DNA of 64,000 bases. It comes from DASQZT01 sp035638575 (GTDB lineage: Bacteria; Acidobacteriota; Terriglobia; Bryobacterales; Bryobacteraceae). The position numbers were made by a program, and so were the translations under genes. Location: assembly GCA_035638575.1 (NCBI GenBank), contig DASQZT010000080.1, positions 1 through 64,000 of the forward strand, given 5' to 3'. The notes beneath the pieces were generated by a model. That model did not search any database, had not been told where the DNA came from, and worked only from the letters and a program-made list of their open reading frames with translations. This document shows, in pieces, positions 17,708 to 26,697 of this stretch (position 1 is the first letter of the stretch; each line of letters begins with the position of its first letter).

Positions 17708-18331
17708 ATGCTGCGCCGCCGCTGGGTCAAAATTCCGCTGTTCCTGTTGTGTCTGGCGCCCCTCGGGTGGCTGGGCTGGCGCATGTACAACCAGAACCTC
17801 ACCGCCAACCCCACGGAGTTCATCCAGCACTTCACCGGCGATTGGGCCATCCGGCTGATCGTGACGACCCTGGCCGTCACGCCGTTGCGTAAGCTGCTCC
17901 GCCTGCCCGACCTCGTCCGGTTTCGCCGCATGATCGGGCTTTTCGCCTTCTTTTACGGGTGCCTGCACTTCCTGACTTATCTGTGGCTCGACAAGCTCTT
18001 CGACCTGCACGACATCGTGAAGGACGTGGGCAAGCGCCCGTTCATCACGGCGGGGTTTGCCGCCTTCGTGTCGATGGCGCCGCTGGCGTTGACCTCCACG
18101 CAAGGCTGGATCCGCCGGCTGGGCGGCAAGCGCTGGCAGCGCCTGCATCGCCTGATCTACTTCGGCGCCATTGCGGCCGTGGTGCACTACTACTGGCTGG
18201 TGAAATCCGATATCCGCCTGCCGGTGCTTTACGGAACGCTGGTGGCGGTGCTGCTGGCCTGGCGGGCGGCCGTGTCGCTGCGCGGGCGCTTGGTCGCTCA
18301 ACGCAGGCGCGCGGCGGCCGTCGTTTCCTGA
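17708..18331 (+). CDS. msrQ: Haem-binding membrane subunit of MsrPQ
   Basis: A 207-residue integral membrane protein with about six helices of the ferric-reductase/YedZ type. It passes electrons from the quinone pool through b-type haem to MsrP. Histidine ligands are visible in YGCLHFLTYLW, KRWQRLHRLIYFGAI and VVHYYWLVK. It begins 3 bp after msrP, so the pair forms one operon. The 3' end overlaps the convergent endonuclease IV gene by 34 bp; its last residues (RLVAQRRRAAAVVS) are basic and probably cytosolic. Confidence 0.93.
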   Translation: MLRRRWVKIPLFLLCLAPLGWLGWRMYNQNLTANPTEFIQHFTGDWAIRLIVTTLAVTPLRKLLRLPDLVRFRRMIGLFAFFYGCLHFLTYLWLDKLFDLHDIVKDVGKRPFITAGFAAFVSMAPLALTSTQGWIRRLGGKRWQRLHRLIYFGAIAAVVHYYWLVKSDIRLPVLYGTLVAVLLAWRAAVSLRGRLVAQRRRAAAVVS

Positions 18332-19194
18332 TCCCGGTGGCGGCGCCGCGCCGCGAGCGACTTCAAGGTGTCGAGATTCCGGCGATCGTCCCCTTCCTGT
18401 ATCATCGGGGTTTCCAAGATGAACGGCTTCTTCCGAAGCTCGGGATGCGCCAGGATGCGGCGCAACGCGTCCCGCCCGATGTGGCCCTCCCCGATGCCGG
18501 CGTGACGGTCCACACGCGAGCCTGGCGCCCCCTTCGAATCGTTGGCATGAATCACCCGGACGTTGGCTAGGCCCAGTTCGTCCTCCGCGCGACACAGCGT
18601 GCCCCGCAGGCCCGCCGGCGTGCGGATGTCGAACCCGGCAGCCAGCAGGTGGCAGGTGTCCAGGCAGTAGCCCACCGGAAGCTCCGTCAGGCCGCAGGCG
18701 AGATCCCGGATGGACCGCAGTTCCTCGAAACGGCTGCCCAGGTTGGCGCCCGACCCGGCGGTGTTCTCGAGCAGCACCATCAGGCCCCGCGAGCGAAAGC
18801 CCCTGCCGGCATCGCGCAACCCCAGCGCGAACGAGGCAATGCCTTCTTCCACCGAGCGTCCCCGGTGATTGCCGGGGTGCACCACCAGGTATTCGGCGCC
18901 GAGGGCGGCGGCGCGGCGAAGTTCCCCCCGAAAGGCTTCGATCGACTTCGCGCGGATCACCGGATCGATCGACGCCAGGTTAACCAGATAGTTCACGTGG
19001 ATAACCAAAGGGTTCAGGTCGAACCGCTCACGGGCCGCCCGCAGCAGCTTCACCTGCGTGGGGTCCGGCGCGCGCGCCCGCCACATCCGCGGGCTGGCCG
19101 TGAAGATCTGGAATGTGGCGGCTCCCAGTTCGGCGGCGGTCAGTGCAGCTTTCTCCAGGGAACCCGAAGTGAAAGTGTGGATGCCGATGCGCAG
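18298..19194 (-). CDS. nfo: Deoxyribonuclease IV (AP endonuclease IV), CTG start
   Basis: A 298-residue metal-dependent AP endonuclease that cuts 5' of abasic sites. Zinc ligands are visible in GIHTFTSG, VIHVNYLVNLA, LVVHPGNHRG, VLLENTAGSG, CLDTCHLLAAG, IHANDSKG and HAGIGEGHIG. The first 40 residues, LRIGIHTFTSGSLEKAAL onward, are essential to the TIM barrel. Their frame has no ATG, GTG or TTG: a TAG lies just upstream and the only usable initiator is a CTG at 19194 with AGGATGGAAGC before it. The first ATG in frame would remove the first strand and its His ligand. Confidence 0.85.
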   Translation of the reverse strand: MRIGIHTFTSGSLEKAALTAAELGAATFQIFTASPRMWRARAPDPTQVKLLRAARERFDLNPLVIHVNYLVNLASIDPVIRAKSIEAFRGELRRAAALGAEYLVVHPGNHRGRSVEEGIASFALGLRDAGRGFRSRGLMVLLENTAGSGANLGSRFEELRSIRDLACGLTELPVGYCLDTCHLLAAGFDIRTPAGLRGTLCRAEDELGLANVRVIHANDSKGAPGSRVDRHAGIGEGHIGRDALRRILAHPELRKKPFILETPMIQEGDDRRNLDTLKSLAARRRHRDQETTAAARLR

Positions 19195-19223
19195 GCTTCC
19201 ATCCTACCAGAAGGCGGCAAACG

Positions 19224-19427
19224 CTACTGCATCATAGAGATCGGCTCACCGGCCGGATACGCCGCATTGCGCAGCCCGGGATCGGCATACTCCGACACGC
19301 TTGCGGGCCCTTCCCAAGTGACCGCGTATTCCCGCATGCAATCCTGGCAGATATACTTGCCATGAATCGGCCACATCGCCCGCGAGTGCATCTTCCTGCA
19401 CCACAATTCTGAAATCCGACTCAACAT
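19224..19427 (-). CDS. Small CxxC protein of unknown function
   Basis: A 67-residue protein. One Cys in LWCRKMHSRAM is followed, about 18 residues later, by a CxxC in YICQDCMREYAVTWEG, so a one-metal Cys/His site is plausible. The ATG at 19427 lies 9 nt after GGGAGGT, a strong ribosome site; a GTG at 19433 is too close. It stands upstream of endonuclease IV on the same strand (29-bp gap) and diverges from the TetR operon. I do not recognise a named family. Confidence 0.55.
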   Translation of the reverse strand: MLSRISELWCRKMHSRAMWPIHGKYICQDCMREYAVTWEGPASVSEYADPGLRNAAYPAGEPISMMQ

Positions 19428-19496
19428 CGACACCCACCTCCCGCCAGTCTCAATGCAATTTAAGGGCCCGGTGCGGAACGTGGATTGGCACCCCTC

Positions 19497-19524
19497 TTGA
19501 CATCCCTTCAGTTAATCGTATAAT
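19497..19524 (+). promoter_or_regulatory. Consensus sigma-70 promoter of the exporter operon
   Basis: TTGACA (19497-19502) and TATAAT (19519-19524) are both perfect consensus hexamers separated by 16 bp. Transcription would begin near 19531, giving a leader of about 19 nt before the TetR gene, with no ribosome site. This is among the strongest-looking promoters in the window, as expected for a repressor-controlled operon. Confidence 0.8.
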
Positions 19525-19543
19525 TAAAACGTTAGATTTATAC
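19518..19543. promoter_or_regulatory. Candidate TetR operator
   Basis: GTATAA (19518-19523) and TTATAC (19538-19543) form an inverted repeat with a 14-bp centre that overlaps the -10 box and the predicted start. The position fits autorepression by the TetR protein encoded 7 bp downstream. Confidence 0.5.
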
Positions 19544-19549
19544 AAACGA

Positions 19550-20176
19550 ATGACCGAGAATACCAAAGAACGGCTGCTGGAAACCGCCCAAAGGCTCTTT
19601 GGCCAGCAAGGCTACGATGCCACCTCACTTCGGCACATCATTGCGGAGGCCGGCGTAAACCTGGCAGCCATCCACTACCATTTCGGCTCCAAAGAGGAGT
19701 TGCTGGACGAGATCATCCAGCGCAGCGCAGGACCGGTAAACGAACAACGCCTGGCGCTGCTCGACCGCGCCGAGGCCGAGGCGGGCGGCTGTCCGCTTTC
19801 CGTGGAAAAGGTGCTGCACGCGTTTCTGTGGCCCATGTCCACAGCGGCTGACGAGAACCCGGAATTTGTGCGGCTGATGGGGAGAATTCACGCGGAAGGA
19901 ATGCTCCACACCATTGTCCAGCGCCACTTCCAGGCGGTCCTCGCGCGCTTCGTCCCCGCCATGCGGAAGGCGGTACCGCATCTTTCCCCAGAGGAATTCC
20001 TGTGGCGTATGCATTTCATGATCGGCGCGATGGCCCATACCATGTGCGGGGCGCCGGACTTCACGCGCGTCACCGAAGCCCCCGGAGATTTCAGCCGCCG
20101 CATCGAATTCCTGATCCGGTTCCTCAGCGGCGGGTTCCACGCGCCCGAAGGTGCCGGCGTCGAGGTGAAGGAATGA
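19550..20176 (+). CDS. TetR/AcrR-family repressor (CecR/YbiH-like)
   Basis: A 208-residue repressor. The N-terminal helix-turn-helix is clear (TSLRHIIAEAGVNLAAIHYHF, SKEELLDEI), and the ligand domain matches the C-terminal type found in CecR (YbiH). In E. coli that protein controls the ybhGFSR exporter. The same exporter follows here, which supports the identification by context. It is the first gene of the operon and overlaps the TolC gene in an ATGA junction. Autorepression through the inverted repeat over the promoter is inferred. Confidence 0.85.
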   Translation: MTENTKERLLETAQRLFGQQGYDATSLRHIIAEAGVNLAAIHYHFGSKEELLDEIIQRSAGPVNEQRLALLDRAEAEAGGCPLSVEKVLHAFLWPMSTAADENPEFVRLMGRIHAEGMLHTIVQRHFQAVLARFVPAMRKAVPHLSPEEFLWRMHFMIGAMAHTMCGAPDFTRVTEAPGDFSRRIEFLIRFLSGGFHAPEGAGVEVKE

Positions 20177-21525
20177 GACTCATATCGATTCTTACGCTCT
20201 GTCTGGCCCCGCTGGCATTCGCCGCGGACCAAACCGCCGACCGCGGACCGCTTCAGTTGAGCCTGAAGCGCGCCGTGGAACTGGCGACGTCGCCGGAGGG
20301 CAACACCAACATCCAGCTTGCGGGCGAGGCGCTGGCACAGGCGCAGTCGCGCTCGGCAGAAGCCCGCGCGGCGCTGCTGCCGAACCTGGACGCCGCGTTC
20401 GCCGACCAGAGCAGCACGCGCAATCTGGCCGCCATGGGGCTTACCAATATCGCAATCCCCATCCCCGGCTTCCACTTCCCCACCTTCGTCGGCCCGTTCA
20501 GCACCATGGACGCGCGGATCACGGGCTCGCAGACGGTCTTCGATTTCGGCTCCATCCGGCGGTTCCAGGCCTCGAAGGTGGGGGTGTCGGCCGCCAAGAG
20601 CGGAGTGGAGGACACCGCCGAGCGTGTGGCCTCCCAGGTGGCCCGCGCCTACCTGGCGGCGGTGAAGGCCGATACCGACGTGGAAACCGCGCAGGCCAAC
20701 GTGGCGCTCTCCCAGGCCGTGGCGGCGCAAGCCGAGCACCAGAAAACCGCCGGCACGGGAACGGGCATCGAAGTCACGCGCGCCAAGGTGCAGCTTGCCA
20801 ACGACCAGCAGCAGCTGCTGGCGGCCGAGAACAGCCGCCGCGCCGCCCACCTGCGGCTTCTGCGCGCCATGGGGCTGCGGCTGGACGTCGAGATGGAACT
20901 GACCGACAAGCTGCAATACCTGCCCGTGGATGCCGTGACGCTGGCGCAGGCCAAGGCCCAGGCGATCCAGAAGCGCCCCGACCTCCAGGAGCAGCAGGAA
21001 CGGGAAGGCAACGCGCGGCTGTCCGCCAGCGCCACCCGCCTCGAGCGACTGCCCTCGGTGATGGCCTTCGGCGATTACGGCGACAACGGCACCGGCTTCG
21101 GCAGCGCACTGCCCACCCGCACCTACGGGATTTCGGTGAAGGTTCCGATCTTCGATGGCGGCCGGCGCGATGCCCGGCGCGCCGAATCGGACTCCGAGTA
21201 CCGCTCCGAGAAGCTTCGCACCAACGACCTCAAGGAGCAGATCGAGCTGGACGTGCGGCTGGCCCTCGATGAGCTGCGATCGGCCGACGACGAAGTCAAG
21301 GTGTCAAGAGAGGGCTTGCAACTCGCCGAAAACGAGCTGACGCAGGCGCGGCGCCGCTACGATGCGGGAGTGGCCAACAGTCTCGAAGTCACCGACGCGC
21401 AGACGCGTCTCGAACGTGCGCGCGATAACCAGACCGCGGCGCTGTACGGCTACAACGTAGCGCGTCTCGACCTGGCGCAAGCCATGGGCAACGTGAGAGC
21501 GACTGCCTCCGAGACGAGGCCATAA
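20173..21525 (+). CDS. TolC-family outer-membrane efflux protein
   Basis: A 450-residue outer-membrane channel with a Sec signal (MRLISILTLCLAPLAFAAD) and the two internal repeats of long amphipathic helices typical of TolC (LAQAQSRSAEARAALLPNL; LTQARRRYDAGVANSLEV). The YDAGVANSLEVTDAQT stretch near the end is a standard family landmark. The ATG overlaps the TetR stop. It would provide the exit duct for the HlyD/ABC exporter encoded next; E. coli ybhGFSR has no such gene in its operon, so this is a more complete set. Confidence 0.88.
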   Translation: MRLISILTLCLAPLAFAADQTADRGPLQLSLKRAVELATSPEGNTNIQLAGEALAQAQSRSAEARAALLPNLDAAFADQSSTRNLAAMGLTNIAIPIPGFHFPTFVGPFSTMDARITGSQTVFDFGSIRRFQASKVGVSAAKSGVEDTAERVASQVARAYLAAVKADTDVETAQANVALSQAVAAQAEHQKTAGTGTGIEVTRAKVQLANDQQQLLAAENSRRAAHLRLLRAMGLRLDVEMELTDKLQYLPVDAVTLAQAKAQAIQKRPDLQEQQEREGNARLSASATRLERLPSVMAFGDYGDNGTGFGSALPTRTYGISVKVPIFDGGRRDARRAESDSEYRSEKLRTNDLKEQIELDVRLALDELRSADDEVKVSREGLQLAENELTQARRRYDAGVANSLEVTDAQTRLERARDNQTAALYGYNVARLDLAQAMGNVRATASETRP

Positions 21526-21543
21526 GGCACCGGAGTTCCTATC

Positions 21544-22719
21544 ATGAAAAAGCGAATCATCATTATCGTGATCATCCTCGCGGCCGCCGCCCTGGCGACC
21601 TATGCCTTCCGCGGCGCCGGACACGGCCCAGTCAACCGCATCGTCATCTCCGGCAACATCGAGCTGACCGAAGTGAACATCGCCTTCAAAACGGCGGGAC
21701 GCCTGATCGAGAGAACCGTCGATGAGGGAGACCGGGTCACCAAGAACCAGGTCATCGCGCGGCTCGACCGCGACCAGTTGCTGGCCCAGCGCAATCGCGA
21801 AGCGGCCGCCCTCGAATCGGCCCAGACGCAACTGGCGCAGTCCGCAACGGGCATCGAGTGGCAGAAGGCCACGCTCGCCGGCGATATCGAGCAGCGCAGG
21901 GCCGACCTCGCCTCCAACGAATCCCGCGTGGAAGAACTGAGGAACGGTTCGCGGCCGCAGGAAAAGCTGGAGGCGCATGCGGCCGCCGATGCCGCGCAAT
22001 CCGAGGTGGAACGCGCCAAGAGGGACTGGGACCGCGCGCAGACCCTCTACAAGAACGACGACATCTCCACGGCCCAGTACGATCAATATCGCAACCGCTG
22101 GGAAAGCGGCGAGGCTGCCCTGAAGCAGGCGAAGGAGCGGGAGGCCCTGGTGCTTGCCGGCCCGCGCCAGGAGGAGATCGACGGCGCCTCGAGCCAGGTG
22201 CAGCACGCGCGCGGCGCCCTCAAGATCGCGGAGGCGAACACGCTCGAGACCCGGCGGCGCGAGCAGGAGATGTCCACGCGCCGCGCCGAAATCGAGCGCT
22301 CCAGGTACAGCCTCGCGCTGATCGATTCGCAGCTTGCCGATACCGTGGCCTCGTCGCCCGTGGACGGCGTCGTGCTGGTGAAAGCCGCCGACGTCGGCGA
22401 GATTCTCGCGCCCGGAACCACCGTGGTGACCGTGGGGGATATCGATCACCCGTGGCTGCGCGGCTACGTCACCGAGTCGGACCTCGGCAAGGTCAAGCTG
22501 GGTGCCAAGGCCAACGTGACCACCGATTCGTACCCCGGGAAGGTCTATCCGGGCCGCGTGACGTTCATCTCCTCGGAAGCCGAGTTCACACCCAAGCAGA
22601 TCCAGACCCTGCAAGAGCGTGTGAAGCTGGTGTACCGAATCAAGATCGAGGTGGACAATCCGCTCCACGAGCTGAAATCCAACATGCCGGCGGATGCGGA
22701 GATTCTGCTGGAGCAGTGA
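21544..22719 (+). CDS. HlyD-family periplasmic adaptor (YbhG-like)
   Basis: A 391-residue membrane-fusion protein. One N-terminal anchor (MKKRIIIIVIILAAAALATYAF) is followed by the first half of a lipoyl/barrel-sandwich domain (GNIELTEVNIAFKTAGRL). A long coiled coil comes next (about 80-260, rich in Ala, Glu, Gln, Arg). The return half reads VASSPVDGVVLVKAADVGE. It bridges the inner-membrane permeases and the TolC duct. An 18-bp gap separates it from the TolC gene, and its stop overlaps the next ATG by one base (TGATG). Confidence 0.88.
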   Translation: MKKRIIIIVIILAAAALATYAFRGAGHGPVNRIVISGNIELTEVNIAFKTAGRLIERTVDEGDRVTKNQVIARLDRDQLLAQRNREAAALESAQTQLAQSATGIEWQKATLAGDIEQRRADLASNESRVEELRNGSRPQEKLEAHAAADAAQSEVERAKRDWDRAQTLYKNDDISTAQYDQYRNRWESGEAALKQAKEREALVLAGPRQEEIDGASSQVQHARGALKIAEANTLETRRREQEMSTRRAEIERSRYSLALIDSQLADTVASSPVDGVVLVKAADVGEILAPGTTVVTVGDIDHPWLRGYVTESDLGKVKLGAKANVTTDSYPGKVYPGRVTFISSEAEFTPKQIQTLQERVKLVYRIKIEVDNPLHELKSNMPADAEILLEQ

Positions 22720-23462
22720 TGGAAGGCATCATCGAGATCCGCGGCCTCACGCGCCGCTTCGGACCGGTGACCGCGGTGGACCACCTGGACCTCAGCGTGG
22801 CGCGCGGCGAAATCTTCGGCCTGGTGGGCCCCGATGGCGCCGGCAAGACCACGACCCTGCGCATGCTCTGCGGGCTCATGACGCCCAGCGAGGGCAGCGC
22901 CCTCGTGGCCGGCCACGACGTGGCGCGCGATGCGCAGGCGGTGAAAGACCAGATCGGCTACATGGCGCAACGCTTCGGCCTGTACCAGGACCTGACCGTG
23001 GAAGAGAACATGGTCTTCTACGCAGACCTGTTCGGCATCGATCAGGCCGAGCGCCAGGGCCTCACCGCGCAATTGCTGCGGATGACGCGCATGGAGCCCT
23101 TCCGCGGCCGTCAGGCGGGCCGCCTGTCCGGCGGCATGAAACAGAAACTGGCGTTGATGTGCACGCTGCTCCACCACCCGCAGATTCTGCTTCTGGACGA
23201 GCCCACCAACGGCGTCGATCCGGTTTCGCGGCGCGACTTCTGGGCCATCCTCTACCAGTTGCTGAAGGACGGCATCACCATCTTCATGACTACCGCCTAC
23301 CTGGACGAGGCCGAGCGCTGCAATCGCGTGGGCCTGATGCACAAAGGCAAGCTGATCCGCTGCTCCCCGCCCGAAGAGATGAAGAGCCAGGCGCACGCGG
23401 CGACCCTGGAAGAGGCTTTCATATCCGCCATCCGCTCGGTGGAAGGACTGGTGCGCGCATGA
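22719..23462 (+). CDS. ABC transporter ATPase (YbhF N-half-like)
   Basis: A 247-residue ATPase. The Walker A reads GPDGAGKTT (Asp in place of the usual Asn), the Q-loop is YMAQRFGLYQDLTVEEN, the signature is LSGGMKQK and Walker B is ILLLDEPTNGVDP; the switch His is replaced in MTTAYLDEAE (Ala-Tyr where most have Thr-His). That substitution suggests a weak or dead ATP site, so it probably works as a heterodimer with the next ATPase, as the two fused halves of YbhF do. It overlaps both neighbours. Confidence 0.87.
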   Translation: MEGIIEIRGLTRRFGPVTAVDHLDLSVARGEIFGLVGPDGAGKTTTLRMLCGLMTPSEGSALVAGHDVARDAQAVKDQIGYMAQRFGLYQDLTVEENMVFYADLFGIDQAERQGLTAQLLRMTRMEPFRGRQAGRLSGGMKQKLALMCTLLHHPQILLLDEPTNGVDPVSRRDFWAILYQLLKDGITIFMTTAYLDEAERCNRVGLMHKGKLIRCSPPEEMKSQAHAATLEEAFISAIRSVEGLVRA

Positions 23463-24412
23463 GCCTGAGTCCTGACGGCTGGGCGGTTGAAATCGACGAC
23501 CTGGTCAAGGCTTTCGGGGACTTCGTCGCCGTGGACCACGTGTCGCTGCAGGTGCGCAAGGGCGAGATCTTCGGCTTCCTGGGCCCCAACGGCGCGGGCA
23601 AGTCCACCACTATCCGCATGCTCTGCGGCCTGATCACGCCCTCCTCCGGGAAGGCCATGGTGAACGGCTTCGACGTGGCTTCGCAGCCCGAGGAGATCCG
23701 CCGCAGCATCGGCTACATGTCGCAGAAATTCTCGCTGTACGACGACCTCACCGTGGAGGAGAACATCGACTTCTTCACCGGAATCTACGGCGTCCCGCGA
23801 GCGCAGCGGGCCGAGCGCAAGAACTACGTGCTCGAGATGGCCAACCTCGTGGAGCGCCGCCGCGCCCTGACCCGCACGCTGGCCGGAGGCTGGAAGCAGC
23901 GGCTCGCGCTGGGCTGCGCGATCCTGCACGATCCGCCGGTCCTGTTCCTGGATGAGCCCACCTCCGGCGTCGATCCCATCGCGCGCGGCGCCTTCTGGCA
24001 CCTCATTCACGACCTCGCCGAAACCGGCCACACTATTTTCGTCAGCACGCACTATATGGACGAGGCCGAATATTGCCACCGCCTGGCGCTGATGTATCGC
24101 GGCAAGGTGATCGCTCTCGGCACGCCGGAAGAGTTGAAGCGCGGCCTCACCGGGCGCGGCCTGATGCAGCTCGACAGCACCGATCCGCTGGCCACCATGC
24201 GCGCGCTCGAAGGCGTGGCCGGCGTGATGGATGTCGCGGTGTTCGGCGGCGGCCTGCACGTCACCGTGGACGACGCGGCGGCGGCCGCCCCGCGCATCCG
24301 ACAGGCGCTCGACGCCGGCGCCATCCAGATCCGGCGGCTGGAGGCGATCACGCCTTCGATGGAGGACGTCTTCGTGGCCATGATCGAAGCCGAAGAGAGG
24401 AACGCAGCATGA
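23459..24412 (+). CDS. ABC transporter ATPase (YbhF C-half-like)
   Basis: A 317-residue ATPase. Walker A is GPNGAGKSTT, the Q-loop is YMSQKFSLYDDLTVEEN, Walker B is VLFLDEPTSGVDP and the switch His is intact in VSTHYMDEAEY. The signature is LAGGWKQR rather than LSGG. Since its partner has the intact LSGG but no switch His, the two probably form one good and one poor composite site. A C-terminal extension (about 235-317) matches the DUF4162-like tail of drug-export ATPases. It has ATGA overlaps on both sides. Confidence 0.87.
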   Translation: MSLSPDGWAVEIDDLVKAFGDFVAVDHVSLQVRKGEIFGFLGPNGAGKSTTIRMLCGLITPSSGKAMVNGFDVASQPEEIRRSIGYMSQKFSLYDDLTVEENIDFFTGIYGVPRAQRAERKNYVLEMANLVERRRALTRTLAGGWKQRLALGCAILHDPPVLFLDEPTSGVDPIARGAFWHLIHDLAETGHTIFVSTHYMDEAEYCHRLALMYRGKVIALGTPEELKRGLTGRGLMQLDSTDPLATMRALEGVAGVMDVAVFGGGLHVTVDDAAAAAPRIRQALDAGAIQIRRLEAITPSMEDVFVAMIEAEERNAA

Positions 24413-25542
24413 GCCGCCGCAGACTCCGCGCCATCTTCGTCAAAGAACTGCACCACATCACGCGAGATGCGCGCAGCCTGACCATGGCGCTGGCCGTGCC
24501 CGTGCTGCTGCTCCTGCTCTTCGGCTTCGCCTTGAGCCTCGACGTGGACCGCATTCCCACGCTGGTCTACGACCAGGACGGCACCGAGGCCAGCCGCGAC
24601 CTGATCCGCGAGTTCCAGGGCTCCCGCTTCTTCGACATCCGCGGCCTCGCCGCCGGCTATGGCGACATCGAGCGCGGAATCGACCGCAACCGCATCCTGA
24701 TGGGCGTGGTGATCCCGCGCGATTATTCGAAGAACGTGGGCGCCGGCCGCGAGGCGCCGGTGCAGATCCTGCTCGACGGAAGCGATTCGAACACCGCCTC
24801 CATCGCGCTGGGCTACGCCGAGACGCTGGTCCGCAACTATGCGCTCGAGCTGCGCACCGGCGCTATGAACCAGCGCGGGGGCGAGCATCTGCCGCCGCCG
24901 GTGGATGCGCGCCTGCGCGTCTGGTACAACAGCTCGCTCGAATCCAAAAACTACGTGGTGCCCGGCCTGATCGCCGTGATTCTCCAGATCATCGCGGCGC
25001 TGCTGACGTCCCTCACCATCGCGCGCGAATGGGAACTGGGCACCATGGAGCAAATTCTTTCCACCCCCCTGCGCCCCGCCGAGATGGTGCTCGGGAAAAT
25101 GCTGGCGTATTTCGTGGTGGGTCTGGCGGACGCCGCCATCGGCGTGGTGGTGGGAGTGTTCGTCTTCCGGGTCCCGTTCCGCGGCAGCATTCTGCTGATG
25201 GTGGTCTCGATTTGCGTCTTCCTATTCGGCGCGCTGTTCTGGGGCATTTTCATTTCCGCTTCCGCGAGGACGCAACAGCAGGCCTACCAGATGGGCATCC
25301 TGAGCTCGTTCCTGCCCGCATTCCTGCTTTCCGGGTTCGTGTATTCCATCGAGACGATGCCCACCGTGATCCAGGTGATCACGCATATCATCCCGGCGCG
25401 TTACATCGTGACGATCATGAAGGGCCTGTTTCTGAAAGGCGTCGGCATAGGGGTCCTGTGGGGCGAGCTGGGGTTCCTGACGCTGTACGCGGTAATCGTG
25501 TTTCTGCTGGCGACGCGCAAGCTGAGCCGGAAAATGGCGTGA
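24409..25542 (+). CDS. ABC-2 family permease (YbhS-like)
   Basis: A 377-residue ABC-2 permease. The first membrane helix (SLTMALAVPVLLLLLFGFALS) is followed by a periplasmic domain of about 170 residues. A cluster of five helices follows from about 185 (VPGLIAVILQIIAALLTSLT). The family landmark REWELGTMEQILSTPLRPAEMVLGK is present. It resembles its downstream neighbour throughout, and the two should form a heterodimeric channel with the ATPase pair. Members export drugs such as cephalosporins and ions in E. coli; the substrate here is unknown. Confidence 0.88.
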   Translation: MSRRRLRAIFVKELHHITRDARSLTMALAVPVLLLLLFGFALSLDVDRIPTLVYDQDGTEASRDLIREFQGSRFFDIRGLAAGYGDIERGIDRNRILMGVVIPRDYSKNVGAGREAPVQILLDGSDSNTASIALGYAETLVRNYALELRTGAMNQRGGEHLPPPVDARLRVWYNSSLESKNYVVPGLIAVILQIIAALLTSLTIAREWELGTMEQILSTPLRPAEMVLGKMLAYFVVGLADAAIGVVVGVFVFRVPFRGSILLMVVSICVFLFGALFWGIFISASARTQQQAYQMGILSSFLPAFLLSGFVYSIETMPTVIQVITHIIPARYIVTIMKGLFLKGVGIGVLWGELGFLTLYAVIVFLLATRKLSRKMA

Positions 25543-25545
25543 ATC

Positions 25546-26697
25546 ATGTGGGAACGGATTGGAGTCATTTTGCGGAAGGAATTCATCCAGGCGCTGCGCG
25601 ACCCGCGCATGCGGATTCTCCTGTTTGTTCCGCCGATCGTTCAAACCATTATCTTCGGCTTCGCGGTGAACCTCGACGTGGACCACGCGCGCATCGCCTG
25701 GATGGACATGGACCGCACGCCGTCGAGCCGCGATCTTTACGAGCGCTTCGAAGGATCGGGACGTTTCGACGTGGTGGCCCTGCCGCGTAACGAGGAAGAG
25801 GTGCAGCAGGTGCTCGACCGCGGCACCGCGCAGGCCGTAGTGCGGGTGCTGCCCGGTTTCGAGCGCGACATCAAACGGGGCCGCCCCACCGAGGTCCAGG
25901 TGTTGGTGGACGGCACCAATTCGAATACGGCGTCGCTGGTTTCGAGTTACGCGGGCAGCGTGATCGCCGATTTTTCGGCGGATGTGATGGAGGCGCAGCA
26001 GAACGCGCGCCTGATGGCACGCAGTCCGGCCGGGCCGGTGCACGCGGCGGTGCCGCAGTTGACCGCGCGCAGCCGCATCTGGTTCAATCCCGATCTCCGC
26101 AGCCGCAACTACTTCGTGCCCGGCGTGGTGGCCAACATCATCATGATGGTCACCCTGATGCTGACCGCGCTGGCCATCGTGCGCGAAAAGGAGATCGGCA
26201 CGATGGAGCAACTGATGGTGACGCCCGTGCGCCCGATCGAGCTGATGTTGGGCAAGACGCTGCCCTTCGCGGTGGTGGGCCTGCTGGACGTGGCGCTGGT
26301 TTCAACCGTGGCCCTGCTGGTGTTCCACGTCCCGTTCCGCGGCAGCGTTCTGCTGCTGTTCGCCTGCGCGGTGCTGTTCCTGATGACCACGCTGGGCGCG
26401 GGCCTGTTTCTTTCGACCATTTCGCACACGCAGCAGCAGGCGATGATGGCCTCGTTCTTTTTTTCCATGCCCGCTTTCATGCTCAGCGGCTTCGCCTTCC
26501 CGATCCGCAACATGCCGCTCGTGGTGCAATACCTGGCCTATTTGAACCCGCTGCGCTATTTCATCGAGATCGTGCGCGGACTGTTCCTGAAGGGCGCCGG
26601 CATCTCGGTGCTCTGGCCACAGATGGCCTGCCTGGCGGTGTACGGCGTGGCGACTCTCGGCCTGAGCGCCGCCCGCTTCCAGAAGAAACTGGATTAG
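25546..26697 (+). CDS. ABC-2 family permease (YbhR-like)
   Basis: A 383-residue ABC-2 permease paralogous to the preceding gene. It has the helix RILLFVPPIVQTIIFGFAVN near the N-terminus, a periplasmic domain (about 45-180), and the helix cluster starting VPGVVANIIMMVTLMLTALA with REKEIGTMEQLMVTPVRPIEL. It begins 3 bp after its partner and closes the operon; its last bases overlap the convergent gene by 4 bp. All genes from 19550 to here share direction with gaps of 18 bp or less. Confidence 0.88.
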   Translation: MWERIGVILRKEFIQALRDPRMRILLFVPPIVQTIIFGFAVNLDVDHARIAWMDMDRTPSSRDLYERFEGSGRFDVVALPRNEEEVQQVLDRGTAQAVVRVLPGFERDIKRGRPTEVQVLVDGTNSNTASLVSSYAGSVIADFSADVMEAQQNARLMARSPAGPVHAAVPQLTARSRIWFNPDLRSRNYFVPGVVANIIMMVTLMLTALAIVREKEIGTMEQLMVTPVRPIELMLGKTLPFAVVGLLDVALVSTVALLVFHVPFRGSVLLLFACAVLFLMTTLGAGLFLSTISHTQQQAMMASFFFSMPAFMLSGFAFPIRNMPLVVQYLAYLNPLRYFIEIVRGLFLKGAGISVLWPQMACLAVYGVATLGLSAARFQKKLD

